Below are positions 32,131 through 41,100 of a DNA stretch of 45,862 nucleotides, piece by piece; position 1 is the first letter of the stretch; each line of letters opens with the position of its first letter. A program made the translations under genes and the position numbers. The stretch comes from Streptomyces sp. YIM 130001. GTDB taxonomy: Bacteria > Actinomycetota > Actinomycetes > Streptomycetales > Streptomycetaceae. The notes beneath the pieces are model-generated. The model was not told the origin of the DNA. It ran no database searches and worked only from the letters and a program-made list of their open reading frames with translations. Location: NCBI RefSeq assembly GCF_003574445.1, contig NZ_KZ984581.1, positions 1 to 45,862 on the forward strand, in the 5' to 3' direction.

Positions 32131-32672
32131 TGCTGGAGCAGGTGACGGCGGCGCTGCAGGCACTCGCGGAGGTGCCGGAGCGGTTCGGCATCGTGGTGGC
32201 GGCGTCGGCCGGGTGGCTGATCGGCGGAGCCGTGCTGGTCGCGGTCGGTGGGACGGCGGTGTGGGTGTGGTGGCGGCGCCGGGCACGGGCGGCGTTGGCA
32301 CACCGCGCGGTCGTGGACTTCATCCCGGCCGGGACATTCGATCCGTCGGCGGAAGCGATCGACCGGCAGGCTGCACGGATCGCGCGGGTCCCGGAGGCTG
32401 CCGGATGGTTGCCGCGTCGCGCCTCGGGGGTGCGCATCCGGCTGGTCTGTACGGACAGCAGGCTCGCCTACCAGCTGGAAGCGCCGGAGCGGGCTGCGGC
32501 TCTGCTGCGGCTGCCGTCCTTCGCCGAGGTCGACATCGCGGACGCCGGCACGACGGGCCCTCAGCGCGCTCAGCGGATCCGGTTCGAGCAGGTCCCGCCG
32601 CTGCCTTCCGCAGACCCGGCCGTCGAGGGCGATACCGAGGAACTCAACGTTGTGAAGGAAGCCCAGACGTGA
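32130..32672 (+). CDS. Membrane protein upstream of the coupling ATPase
   Basis: This is a 180-aa protein with one strong membrane helix at about residues 26-48 (WLIGGAVLVAVGGTAVWVWW) followed by a soluble alpha/beta domain of about 120 residues and an acidic end. No family recognised. Its start overlaps the previous stop and its stop overlaps the GTG of the coupling ATPase (GTGA at 32669), so the three are made together. It could anchor the ATPase at the membrane, since that protein lacks obvious N-terminal membrane helices. Confidence 0.78.
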   Translation: MLEQVTAALQALAEVPERFGIVVAASAGWLIGGAVLVAVGGTAVWVWWRRRARAALAHRAVVDFIPAGTFDPSAEAIDRQAARIARVPEAAGWLPRRASGVRIRLVCTDSRLAYQLEAPERAAALLRLPSFAEVDIADAGTTGPQRAQRIRFEQVPPLPSADPAVEGDTEELNVVKEAQT

Positions 32673-35011
32673 CCACTCTCATCGATCTGACCAAGCACTC
32701 TCCCGAATCCACTGTGCAGGCGGCGGACGGGGACGTGCATCTGGCCCCGGCAGCGGGGCCCGGGACGGAGCGGAGCGCCACCTGCGCGGAGCCGTTGCCG
32801 GGTGAGCGGTATGTGGCGCGAGCCGAGTTGGTGCTCGCTCGGCCTGATCACCGGCGGCTGACGGCCGCTGGCCTGGATCCGGACCCGCTGCACGTGATGG
32901 CCGCAGCGTGCGCGCAGGTGGACAGTGGCAGCGGTGAGCAGGCGGAACTGGTCGTCGACCTGGTGCCGGTGTCCGGGCGGCGGGTAGCCAGGTGGCGGCG
33001 CCGGCTGATGCGGCGGGCGCAAGCGCGCGGCCCGTCCGCGTACGGGGAGCAGGTTCGCGGGGGTGCTCAGGGCGGGAGCATGTGGTCGCAGGTATGGGAC
33101 GGCCTGAACGGGGGTGGGGCGCGGGGCGGTTCGGGGCAGCGGGCGCCGCGGCAGCGTGATCTGGCCGAGGGGATCGGCAAGTTCTTGCCCTCGGAGGACA
33201 CTGCGGTGTTCGCGGTGCAGGTCCTGATCCGGGTGACGGCGACACATCCCGGGCGGGCGCAGGCGCGGCTGCATCAGGTGATGTCGGTGCTGGATGCGTT
33301 CAAGGGCGAGAACTGGTGGCGGCCGGTCGGGCCGCGGCGGACTGGGTGGCGGCCGTACAGCAGTGTGTGGTGGCGACGCTCCCGGTTCGAACGGCGGTTT
33401 TGGAGCGGGGAGTTCGCCCCGGCGAAGCGGCAGTGGGTGACCGCTCGGGAGATCGCCGCGCTGTTGAAGCCGCCGACGGTGCACTGCCCGGCAACGAATG
33501 TGGTGCGCACGGGTGGTGTGGTGCCGCCGGCTCCGCCGCAGTTGCCGGAGTGGACGGGGCAGCGGGGGATGGTGCCGTGCGGTCTGGTGACGCTGGCGGA
33601 CGGCACCGTGCGGCTCGGTGCCGTTCCGAAGGCTGATGTGCTGTTCGGGGCGTCGCTGGGCAAGTCGGGTTTCGGTAAGTCGGAGCTGGCTTTGGTGCAG
33701 GCGCTCGCGTTGGCGTATGGCGGGGACGGGGTGTGGTTCCTCGACCCGCACGGCGCGGCCGTGCTGCGGGCCTTGCCGTATCTGACGCATCCCGCGGTCG
33801 CCGACCGGGTGCTGCTGGTTGACGTGGGGGCGAAGAACCCGTCGGACCGGATCATGTCGTGGAACCCGCTGGATATGGAGGGCCGCGACGTGGCGGAGGT
33901 CCAGGACGTGATCGGCGCGGTTGTCGGCGGGCTCGCGTCCGCGCAGGGATGGGGAGACCGGGCTCCGCGCGCGCGGTCGATCCTCTCCCATGCCGTGCAG
34001 GTACTGGCCCACCTAGCGCTCGAGATGTGCAGGCGTGGCCGGCCGGACCTGCAGCCGACCCTGTTCTCGATCACGAGGCTCCTCAACGACGAGCAGTGGC
34101 GCGAGGAGGTCCTGGCGCTGCTGCCGCGCAAGCTGCGGAAGTTCTGGATCACGACGTTCCCGAAGTACGAGGGCGGCGCGGTGCCAGTGGTGACCCAGAC
34201 CCTCGAGCAGTTGGAGACCTCGGACTCGCTGCGCGCGTTCCTCGGCCAGCCGCGCTCCACCTACAAGGTGCGACGGGCCATGGACGAGAAGAAGATCGTG
34301 CTGCTGCGGGCCTCGGGGACCGGCGGCGCCGATCAGCTGATCACGTCGCTGCTTTTGTTCGACCTGTTCCTCGCCGGACTGTCCCGCGAAGGGATCCCGC
34401 AGGAGCAGCTCGCCCCGTTCTGGCCGTTCGCGGACGAGCTCACCGCGATCGACGGAGCCTCCCGCGGCTACCTCGCCAAGGTCCTCGAGCAGCTCCGCAA
34501 GTACGAGATCCACTTGATGGGGATGACGCAGATGGTGATGCGCCTGTCCGAGGAGACACGGCAGGCCCTGATGCAGAACCAGTCCCTGCTGTCGGCGGCG
34601 GCCGCGGACAGCGACGAGGCCGCGTTCGTCGCGAAACGCATGGACACGATCACGCCCCGGACGATCGAGAAGCAGGGCAAATACCGGTACGTGATGACCG
34701 CGACGCTACACGGCCAGCCCACCGACCCGTTCCGGGTCCTCGGTGTGCCCGTGCACGACGTGTACGCCGACTACCACCATCCCGAACAGGTTCCCGAACT
34801 CCTCGCCGCGATGAACCAAGGCTCCCAACGCCGCTCCGTCTCCGAGGCGTTGCTCGCCCTGGACGGCAACGACACCACCCTGCCCGGGCACGACGACATG
34901 ATCCTCGCCGAGCTTTCCGGGGCTGGCCACCGCCGGGCCGCGGCCACGCAGGCCACGACCCGCACCCCCACCGCCGACGCATCAGCTCTCCCGCGAATCG
35001 AGGTCGGATAG
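32669..35011 (+). CDS. VirD4/TraG-type DNA transfer coupling ATPase
   Basis: This is a 780-aa protein. Walker A GKSGFGKS is at residues 331-338 and a Walker B-like stretch ends in FADELTAI; the C-terminal part has the VMRLSEETRQALMQNQSL segment and late domain as in type IV coupling proteins of the TraM-recognition group. It would bring the relaxase-bound strand to the channel encoded at 2.4-11.9 kb. There is no obvious N-terminal membrane pair; the preceding protein may supply it. Start GTG 32669 overlaps the previous stop; its own stop overlaps the next GTG. A 100-bp fragment of it is duplicated as a relic at 12443-12546. Confidence 0.93.
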   Translation: MTTLIDLTKHSPESTVQAADGDVHLAPAAGPGTERSATCAEPLPGERYVARAELVLARPDHRRLTAAGLDPDPLHVMAAACAQVDSGSGEQAELVVDLVPVSGRRVARWRRRLMRRAQARGPSAYGEQVRGGAQGGSMWSQVWDGLNGGGARGGSGQRAPRQRDLAEGIGKFLPSEDTAVFAVQVLIRVTATHPGRAQARLHQVMSVLDAFKGENWWRPVGPRRTGWRPYSSVWWRRSRFERRFWSGEFAPAKRQWVTAREIAALLKPPTVHCPATNVVRTGGVVPPAPPQLPEWTGQRGMVPCGLVTLADGTVRLGAVPKADVLFGASLGKSGFGKSELALVQALALAYGGDGVWFLDPHGAAVLRALPYLTHPAVADRVLLVDVGAKNPSDRIMSWNPLDMEGRDVAEVQDVIGAVVGGLASAQGWGDRAPRARSILSHAVQVLAHLALEMCRRGRPDLQPTLFSITRLLNDEQWREEVLALLPRKLRKFWITTFPKYEGGAVPVVTQTLEQLETSDSLRAFLGQPRSTYKVRRAMDEKKIVLLRASGTGGADQLITSLLLFDLFLAGLSREGIPQEQLAPFWPFADELTAIDGASRGYLAKVLEQLRKYEIHLMGMTQMVMRLSEETRQALMQNQSLLSAAAADSDEAAFVAKRMDTITPRTIEKQGKYRYVMTATLHGQPTDPFRVLGVPVHDVYADYHHPEQVPELLAAMNQGSQRRSVSEALLALDGNDTTLPGHDDMILAELSGAGHRRAAATQATTRTPTADASALPRIEVG

Positions 35012-36066
35012 TGACCACCGCAACGCCGCCCATGCCCGCTGCTGTCTCGCCGGCCCTGTCGACGCTCGCCCAACAGGCCCTGCCCGTGCTCTACCAGCAC
35101 CGGCTCGTCGCCACCTCCCAACTCCACCGGCTCCTCACTCCGCACACCCGCAGGGCGGTGTATCTGCGCCGGCAACTCTCGATCCTGCGCAGCCTGGGGC
35201 TCGCGGCTTCCACCGAGCGGCGCGGTGCACGTTCCGGCCCGACGCTGGGGCGTAGTGAGCTCCTGTGGTACGTCACCCCGCGCGGCGCTGAAGTCGTCGA
35301 GCATGACGGGCAGATCACCCCGCGGGCCTACCGCATCAGTCCCGAGGCCGCGGCCTCGCAGCTGCAGGAGCACACCCGCTCGTGCGTGGAGACGGGCCTG
35401 CTGTTCACGGAGTGGGCGCGGCATCTCGGCGACGAGTGCGGGCCGCTGGACTGGGAGCCTGAACTCGCCCACCGCATGCGGGACGGAGACAGCCGGCTCG
35501 GCGACGACGCGTTCCTCATTCCGGACGGGGTGCTCCACTACACCCACACCACACCCGACGGGGCACGCAAACTGCTGACGTTCTTCCTCGAGGTCGACCG
35601 GTCCACCATGCACGTCGCTCGCCTCGGCAAGAAGCTGTCCGCATACGCGCGGTACGCCACCTACACGCCCGCGCCGGCCGGTCCCGGCCGACGCGCCAAC
35701 TCAAGCCCCGGGCGGGAGGCTTGGCGGGATCGGTACGCGAAGTTCCCGCGGATGCTGTTCATCCTGACCGGCGCGTCCGCGAGTAGCCTCGCGCGCCGTA
35801 TCGACGACTTGCGCGCCCTCGCGGATGCGGACCCTCGCCTGCACCGGGCCGGCATCGCCGCCGGGGCCACCACCCTCGACCAACTCCACCAGCACGGCCC
35901 CTTCGCCCCCATCGTGACGCCCCTGCTCGGCTCCCCCGGTCCCTGCGATGTTCTCCTCAGCCCCGAGCCGACCTCCCCGGATCCGTCCACGACCACTAGG
36001 GCCAACGTCCCGCCCGCGCCCACATCTCGGCTCGCGAGCCAGGAGACGCGGGCGACCACTTCGTGA
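35011..36066 (+). CDS. Replication-relaxation family protein
   Basis: This is a 351-aa protein with a winged-helix start (VLYQHRLVATSQLHRLL, LRRQLSILRSLGL) and a nuclease-like middle (residues about 140-190: DWEPELAHRM, DAFLIPDGVL, FFLEVDRSTM, with E and D residues in the positions typical for the family), as in streptomycete plasmid replication-relaxation (Replic_Relax) proteins. These are thought to act in plasmid replication and conjugative processing; they may stand in for a relaxase here, because no other is seen. GTG 35011 overlaps the ATPase stop. The operon ends at a hairpin 75 bases on. Confidence 0.9.
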   Translation: MTTATPPMPAAVSPALSTLAQQALPVLYQHRLVATSQLHRLLTPHTRRAVYLRRQLSILRSLGLAASTERRGARSGPTLGRSELLWYVTPRGAEVVEHDGQITPRAYRISPEAAASQLQEHTRSCVETGLLFTEWARHLGDECGPLDWEPELAHRMRDGDSRLGDDAFLIPDGVLHYTHTTPDGARKLLTFFLEVDRSTMHVARLGKKLSAYARYATYTPAPAGPGRRANSSPGREAWRDRYAKFPRMLFILTGASASSLARRIDDLRALADADPRLHRAGIAAGATTLDQLHQHGPFAPIVTPLLGSPGPCDVLLSPEPTSPDPSTTTRANVPPAPTSRLASQETRATTS

Positions 36067-36140
36067 GCCGCGCGCTAACGCGATGCAGCTCGTAGCCGCA
36101 GCCTGCGGCAGAGCGTGCCGGGACAGCGCCGGTCATGCGA

Positions 36141-36174
36141 ACGCCCCGCCTCGGCGATCCACCGGGCGGGGCGT
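36141..36174. terminator. Terminator after the coupling operon
   Basis: ACGCCCCGCC at 36141-36150 pairs with GGCGGGGCGT at 36165-36174 (10 bp, 14-nt loop). It lies 75 bases beyond the Replic_Relax stop and faces the convergent kinase gene ending at 36363. An almost identical hairpin with the same flanks (TGCGA before it, and a CTCGTG/CAGTG pattern after) occurs at 44341-44377. Confidence 0.7.
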
Positions 36175-36362
36175 ATCTCGTGTTCAGTGGTGGCAGATGT
36201 GCTGCGTTGGCCGGCGGTCAGTGACAGCGGGCAGCCGGGATTCCCCCAGGGACGGCCAGTTCTGGCGTCCCACTGACGGCCAGGTGCGTTCCCCAGCCGC
36301 GGTCAGAAGCACGCTCCGTGACGCCGAGGATCCGATCACGGCGGAACGGCAGGTACAGTCCG

Positions 36363-37133
36363 TTATTCGAACAGAGGGCGGTTCGCACGGCTCCAGGCCA
36401 GTCGTCGGCCGAGTTCCTCCAGCAGACCTTCGCGGACCCAGGTGGCCTGGGGCTCATGCCCCTGAGATGCCAGTCTGCGCACGAGGTCGATGGTTGCCTG
36501 TTGGCTGTCGATCACGGCATCCACGACTCGGGCGGTTGTGGTGAGGCCGTAGGCCGTGCAGAACCGCTCGAGACGCCGGCGTCGGTCGGGTGGCTCCGGA
36601 TAGCGCAGCCAGCGCAGGCACTCGGCGTCGTCCCGAAACGGAGCGACGTATTGCAGGGCGTAGGCCACATCGTGCATCGGCGGCGCCGGCCGGGCGAAAT
36701 CCCAGTCGATGATCCCGACCGGGCGGTTGACCTGCCAGACCACGTTCCATGGACCGAAGTCGCCGTGGCAGATCACCTCGCCTTCACCGGGTGCAGTGGC
36801 GCCGTCGGCCCAGACCGCATCGTCGGGCGGCGAGAAGCCCGCGGTCGCATCGTGGTAGTTGCGCAACAGCCGGGCGAAGGCGGACAGGCCCTGGTCGTCC
36901 ACCACCTTGGCCCAACTCTGCGGCTCGGACTCACCATTGATGAAGGTAAGCACCTCCCGGCCCTGCTCATCGAACCCCAGCGGCCGCGGTGCGTAGGGAA
37001 AGCCCACTGCATCTAGATGCCTGAGGAAGGCGTGGACTGTCCGTGTCCAGGGCTGGGCAGGCCGCCGAACGGTGTCCCCGACCCGTAACACCTCCCGGTG
37101 GGGCTGATCCTGCAACGCATCCTCGCCCGCCAT
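36363..37133 (-). CDS. APH-family phosphotransferase
   Basis: This is a 256-aa protein with APH motifs: CHGDFGPWN at about residues 137-145 (H-G-D-x4-N catalytic loop) and IIDWDFA soon after. It phosphorylates an unknown small-molecule alcohol or amine; antibiotic inactivation is one possibility but cannot be read from the sequence. The start may be ATG 37133, close behind GAGG, or ATG 37175 upstream. It is a separate transcription unit from the radical SAM-linked kinase and not very similar to it. Confidence 0.82.
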   Translation of the reverse strand: MAGEDALQDQPHREVLRVGDTVRRPAQPWTRTVHAFLRHLDAVGFPYAPRPLGFDEQGREVLTFINGESEPQSWAKVVDDQGLSAFARLLRNYHDATAGFSPPDDAVWADGATAPGEGEVICHGDFGPWNVVWQVNRPVGIIDWDFARPAPPMHDVAYALQYVAPFRDDAECLRWLRYPEPPDRRRRLERFCTAYGLTTTARVVDAVIDSQQATIDLVRRLASQGHEPQATWVREGLLEELGRRLAWSRANRPLFE

Positions 37134-37254
37134 CCTCGGGACGCTACCGCCTCGCAGTGGCCTCAGCACCCCCATTACAGGCAGTCACGAATCGGCAGGC
37201 AAATGCCTCCTCTCCAGTGGCTGCCGCTGGGGAATCCCAACTGGCTACCGACAG

Positions 37255-37412
37255 GCGTACGTCGAGTTCTTGCCCGTACGGACGTCGGACGCCCATTCCC
37301 TGGCTCTGAGTCCTCCTCCGGAGGGAATTCCCGCAGGCTTGCCCAGGTGTCGAGCGGTGCTGATGCCAAGGTCCTGCGGTTGCCGTCAGCTACGCCTCGA
37401 CGGTCTCGGCCT
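37255..37412 (-). pseudogene. Truncated duplicate of the putative immunity gene at 44560-45102
   Basis: The sequence matches 44659-44814 at about 85 percent by eye (translated pieces SAPLDTWASLREFPPEED versus SAPLATWVSLREFPPEED). A one-base deletion near 37303 shifts the frame, and the match is lost at both ends, so only about a third of the gene remains. It is an orphan remnant of a toxin-immunity type locus. No other gene is seen between 37134 and 37598. Confidence 0.7.
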
Positions 37413-37598
37413 CAGTCACTTTGTTGCTGGTCATCGATGCATCTTCCATGATCGAAAGACACATCAAACGAACGTTTTAAAGTACCGACACCGGCAGGTC
37501 CACCGTGATCTCTCCCCCGCCGCCGGAGAGGCGCCGGTCGATCCGCCTGCCCGGTCTCGCTGTCCCTCCTCGAACCGCGCCGCGCGAACGGTGATCAG

Positions 37599-37631
37599 GC
37601 GCCTTGCCCCGGTGCTACCGAGGCAAGGCGC
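37599..37631 (-). terminator. Terminator of the secreted-hydrolase gene group
   Basis: GCGCCTTGCC at 37599-37608 pairs with GGCAAGGCGC at 37622-37631, and an inner CGGT/ACCG pair extends the fold. It follows the stop of the 37639-38154 gene by eight bases in the minus-strand transcript. Confidence 0.68.
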
Positions 37632-37638
37632 ACAACCC

Positions 37639-38154
37639 TCACTGGCCGGTTGTGCTAGCGCTTCGAGGGAGCTCTCGAACGTTCTTGGATGAGTTGAGGC
37701 AGGCCCCGTCGTCATCCGCTGACTCGATCTGCACCTGGCCCTTTGACAGGTCGGCTCGTGGAAAGTCGAACGCGTAGCAACGGGCGATACTCTTGTCCGC
37801 TGACGCGAACAGGGGCATGGGGTCGGTGTAGCGGCCTCTGAACCGGGCGACCACACGAGTCCGTTCGTCACTCTCGTGCACCTGGAACAGACGACTTTCT
37901 GGACTCGTGGACGACTCCAGGATGTCCCGGAGCTGTTGTGCGCCTGCGGGCCACGTGTCTACCCGGTCCACGACAGCGTCCGCGTAGCGTCTAGCGTCCG
38001 TGCGGGTTGCCTCAACGGCAGAGTTCTCGCGGCTGCTGCGCTGGATGCCCATGATGACGAAGATGGCTACTACGGCTACGACGACGGCGCACAGGAGCGC
38101 GGCGAGAGCTTTCGCCCACGTCGCGCTCCTGCCCCTGGCTGGATCTGTTGTCAC
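37639..38154 (-). CDS. Membrane-anchored protein of unknown function
   Basis: This is a 171-aa protein with a short N-terminal tail, a membrane helix (about residues 14-36, ALAALLCAVVVAVVAIFVIM) and a 130-residue extracytoplasmic domain with two Cys that may pair. No family recognised. GTG 38154 lies six bases after the stop of the giant secreted hydrolase, so it is in the same message and probably works with it at the cell surface. Terminator at 37599-37631. Confidence 0.75.
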   Translation of the reverse strand: MTTDPARGRSATWAKALAALLCAVVVAVVAIFVIMGIQRSSRENSAVEATRTDARRYADAVVDRVDTWPAGAQQLRDILESSTSPESRLFQVHESDERTRVVARFRGRYTDPMPLFASADKSIARCYAFDFPRADLSKGQVQIESADDDGACLNSSKNVRELPRSASTTGQ

Positions 38155-38160
38155 GAAGGT

Positions 38161-41100
38161 CTACAGCTTTCCGACGGCACGGCGGAACGCCGCTGCGTAG
38201 GCGGACGTACCAGCGTTGTTCGGGTGGTAGCTTTCGCGGCTGACGCACCAACTCCCGCCGGGCTCGCAGCGGAAGTCGCCGTCACCTGCCGGTGCTTTCA
38301 CGATCTTGTTTACCCCTTCTTGGTCGTCGCAGGCACGCTTGCCCTCGAAGTCCGCGTTCGGAGACTCGAAAGTCACCGGTAGACCGTCGCCTTTGAGTGT
38401 GGCGACCAGATCCTTCTGCTTGGTCTCCAAGTAGCGGGCGTGGGCGTTGATCCGACTCATTCCTCCTCCACCGACTCCGCTCACACAGGTGACGGCATCA
38501 GCGTTGAACAGCTCTGGGTAGCCCATCAGGACTATCTTGGCGTTGCTGGCCTCAAAGTTGACCGCTCGCAGCACATCTTCGATATCCGAGATGATGCTGT
38601 CGATATCGCCCCGCACGTCGTCGTCGGACGGGCACCCTGTCGTGGCGCACATACGGATGACGTCCGCGAACTTGGCGTCGTTGCCGCCGGCGGTGAGGGT
38701 GACCAGTGTGGTGGCGTCGGTGAGTACCCCGGAGTCGACCTGGGTCATTTCGCGGAAGTTGCCGTCGTAGCCCCATTCTTTCGGGCCGCCGCTCATCTGC
38801 CAGGTCCTGGCACCGGAGCAGGACACGTCTTGGTAGTCGACCGACGCGGAGTGGGCGTCGGCGAGTTCGCCGAGGGTGGCTGACTGACCGGGCAGGGTGG
38901 TTTTGCGGGCCCACGAGTTCTTGCTGCGGCGGCAGGCGTTCCATCGGTCGTTGCCGAAGTCGTCGTCTGTTTCCTTGAGGTAGCTGCCCGCGCCCTCGCC
39001 GGAGGTGTAGGAGTCACCGAGGACGGCGACCATGTGCTGTGGCTTTTTGGGCAGCGGCTGGAAGGCCACGGCGTCGAAGGCGACATCGTCGTCGCCGGTT
39101 CCGTCGTCCGTCTGTGTTGCCAGGCGTACCCGGGGTGTGCCGTCCATCTTGTACGTGCCCAGGTTGACCCAGTTGTTGGCCTGTCGCTTCTGGTTGATGT
39201 AGCGGGTTTCGGTGAAGCTGCCGCTGCCGGTGTCGATCTCGTATTTGGCCTGCTGGGTGTGGGCTCCGTGGTCCGGGAGGTGGACCATGACGCGCATCCA
39301 GTCGGTGCGGGCGGTGCTGAGTTTCCAGGTGGCGGTGAAGTTCAGCCGCTGGCCCTTGGCGTCGTTCTGGCGTGAGTGGCCGAAGTAGAAGTGACCACCG
39401 AATCCGGCGCCGAGCTGGTGCAGGTCCACCTTGGACGGCCAGCGCGTTCCCTGTGAGGGGTGGCCTCCGGTTTCGCCGTCACCGAAGTCGACGGTGAACG
39501 TGCCCTTGTTGGCCCAGGAGTTGTTGCAGCCGGCCCTGACCGGTGGCGTGCCGCCGGGCAGGTCGTCGATGATCAAGGCGTTCGAGGGCAGGCCGGTGGT
39601 GGTGCATTGCGGCGGGTAGGCGGTGCCGTCGGCTTCCTCGGGGTAGCTGTCGTCGAAGCGGACGAACTCGTTTCCGCAGGAGTAGTCGCAGTCGTCCTTC
39701 CACTCGGCCGGGAGATGCCACCAGCACGTGAAGTCGCTTCGGGTGCATGGCCCCGCGCCGGGTTCGTTCTCCGCGCCATCGCTGATCTTGCCGGGGTCGC
39801 ATCCGTTGCCTGCGGTGCAGAAGGTGTCCTCCGGCGGCTTGGCCTTGGCGCGGTTCTGCTTGGCGCTGCCGTCGGCGGTGGCGTCACCTCCTGTGCCGTT
39901 CCACCAGGCTGCGCGGAACGCGGGCACCAGCTTGCCGGGAGCCTCGAGGAACGACGGCGGGTGCGCGGCGAAGCCGATGACCTTCTCCTGGTAAGGCCAG
40001 TCCTGCGGGTGCGCGGCGTCGGAGGGGCGTTCGTTGCCGAGTGCGTCTTCCATGAAGGGGGTGCGGCTGGCGTCCCATTCGGGGTTGGCGGGGTTGTTGG
40101 CCCAGCCCACACCCCAGGGGCTGCCGTCGCCCTTATTGGCGTAGAACCCGGAGTTGTAGGCCCACAGGGCGAACGTCCAGTTCTCCAGTCGGTTCGGGTT
40201 GCCGTCGTTGATCTGCAGTCCGGCCTTGCGGGTCTCGTTCCACTTGGAGCTGAGGATCTGCAGGCCGGCGGCGAGGTTGGCGGTGTAGTCCAGGGCGACC
40301 GCGCGCTGCTTGTCGTAGGGCCATGCTGCGCCGCCGTGGCCGTCTTCCCTGCCGGCCATGCGCATGTGGTCGGTGACCTGGCTGATGCCGTAGCCGCAGT
40401 CCGCCTCGGCCCAGTCGATGTCCCAGTCGTTGCTCGGCTCGCCGTCGTAGTAGTCGATGCCGTAGTAGTTGCCGATCAGGGGATTGCCGGTGACGCCGGG
40501 CACGGCGGAGCGGGCTGCCTGCCACATGTTGGATTCCTGGGTGGTGATGCCGAGCATCACCTGTGCCGGTATCCGGCCGCCGCCTTCAAGTGACGGGCGG
40601 GGGAAAAGCGTCTGCGGCTGATACGCCGGCATGCCGAGGTTCTTCCAGTTCGCGGAGCGGCTGATGTGCTTGTTCAGGCCGCCGATGATCGCCTGGTTGA
40701 CGGCCCATTCGACCTGGCGCGGCTTGGGCTGGATCGCCTGGTTGCGGGGATCGTTGCGGGGAACGGAGCAGACCCGTTCTGATTCGACGATCTCGTTGCG
40801 GCCTGCGGCACGTGCACCGGGGCGGGAGTTCGGAGGCGTTCCGGAGCTGGACTTGGGTGCTGCGAGTGCGGGAGTACGGTCCCGGCTCTGGCTGATGTTG
40901 TTGCTCGGGCGCCGGGTGGGGTCCACGGTGAAGGCGGTCTTCTTGCCGCTGCTCCGCACGGTCATGTCGATGTTGACCGGTCGCGCAAGGTCCGCGTCCT
41001 TCGCGTTGATCAGCGCGCCCTGGCCGTCGGTCCATGCTGTCTCGGTCAGCACGGCCTCACCAAGGGTGGAGACCCTGGCGCCCTTGGGCGTCTTGGGGAG

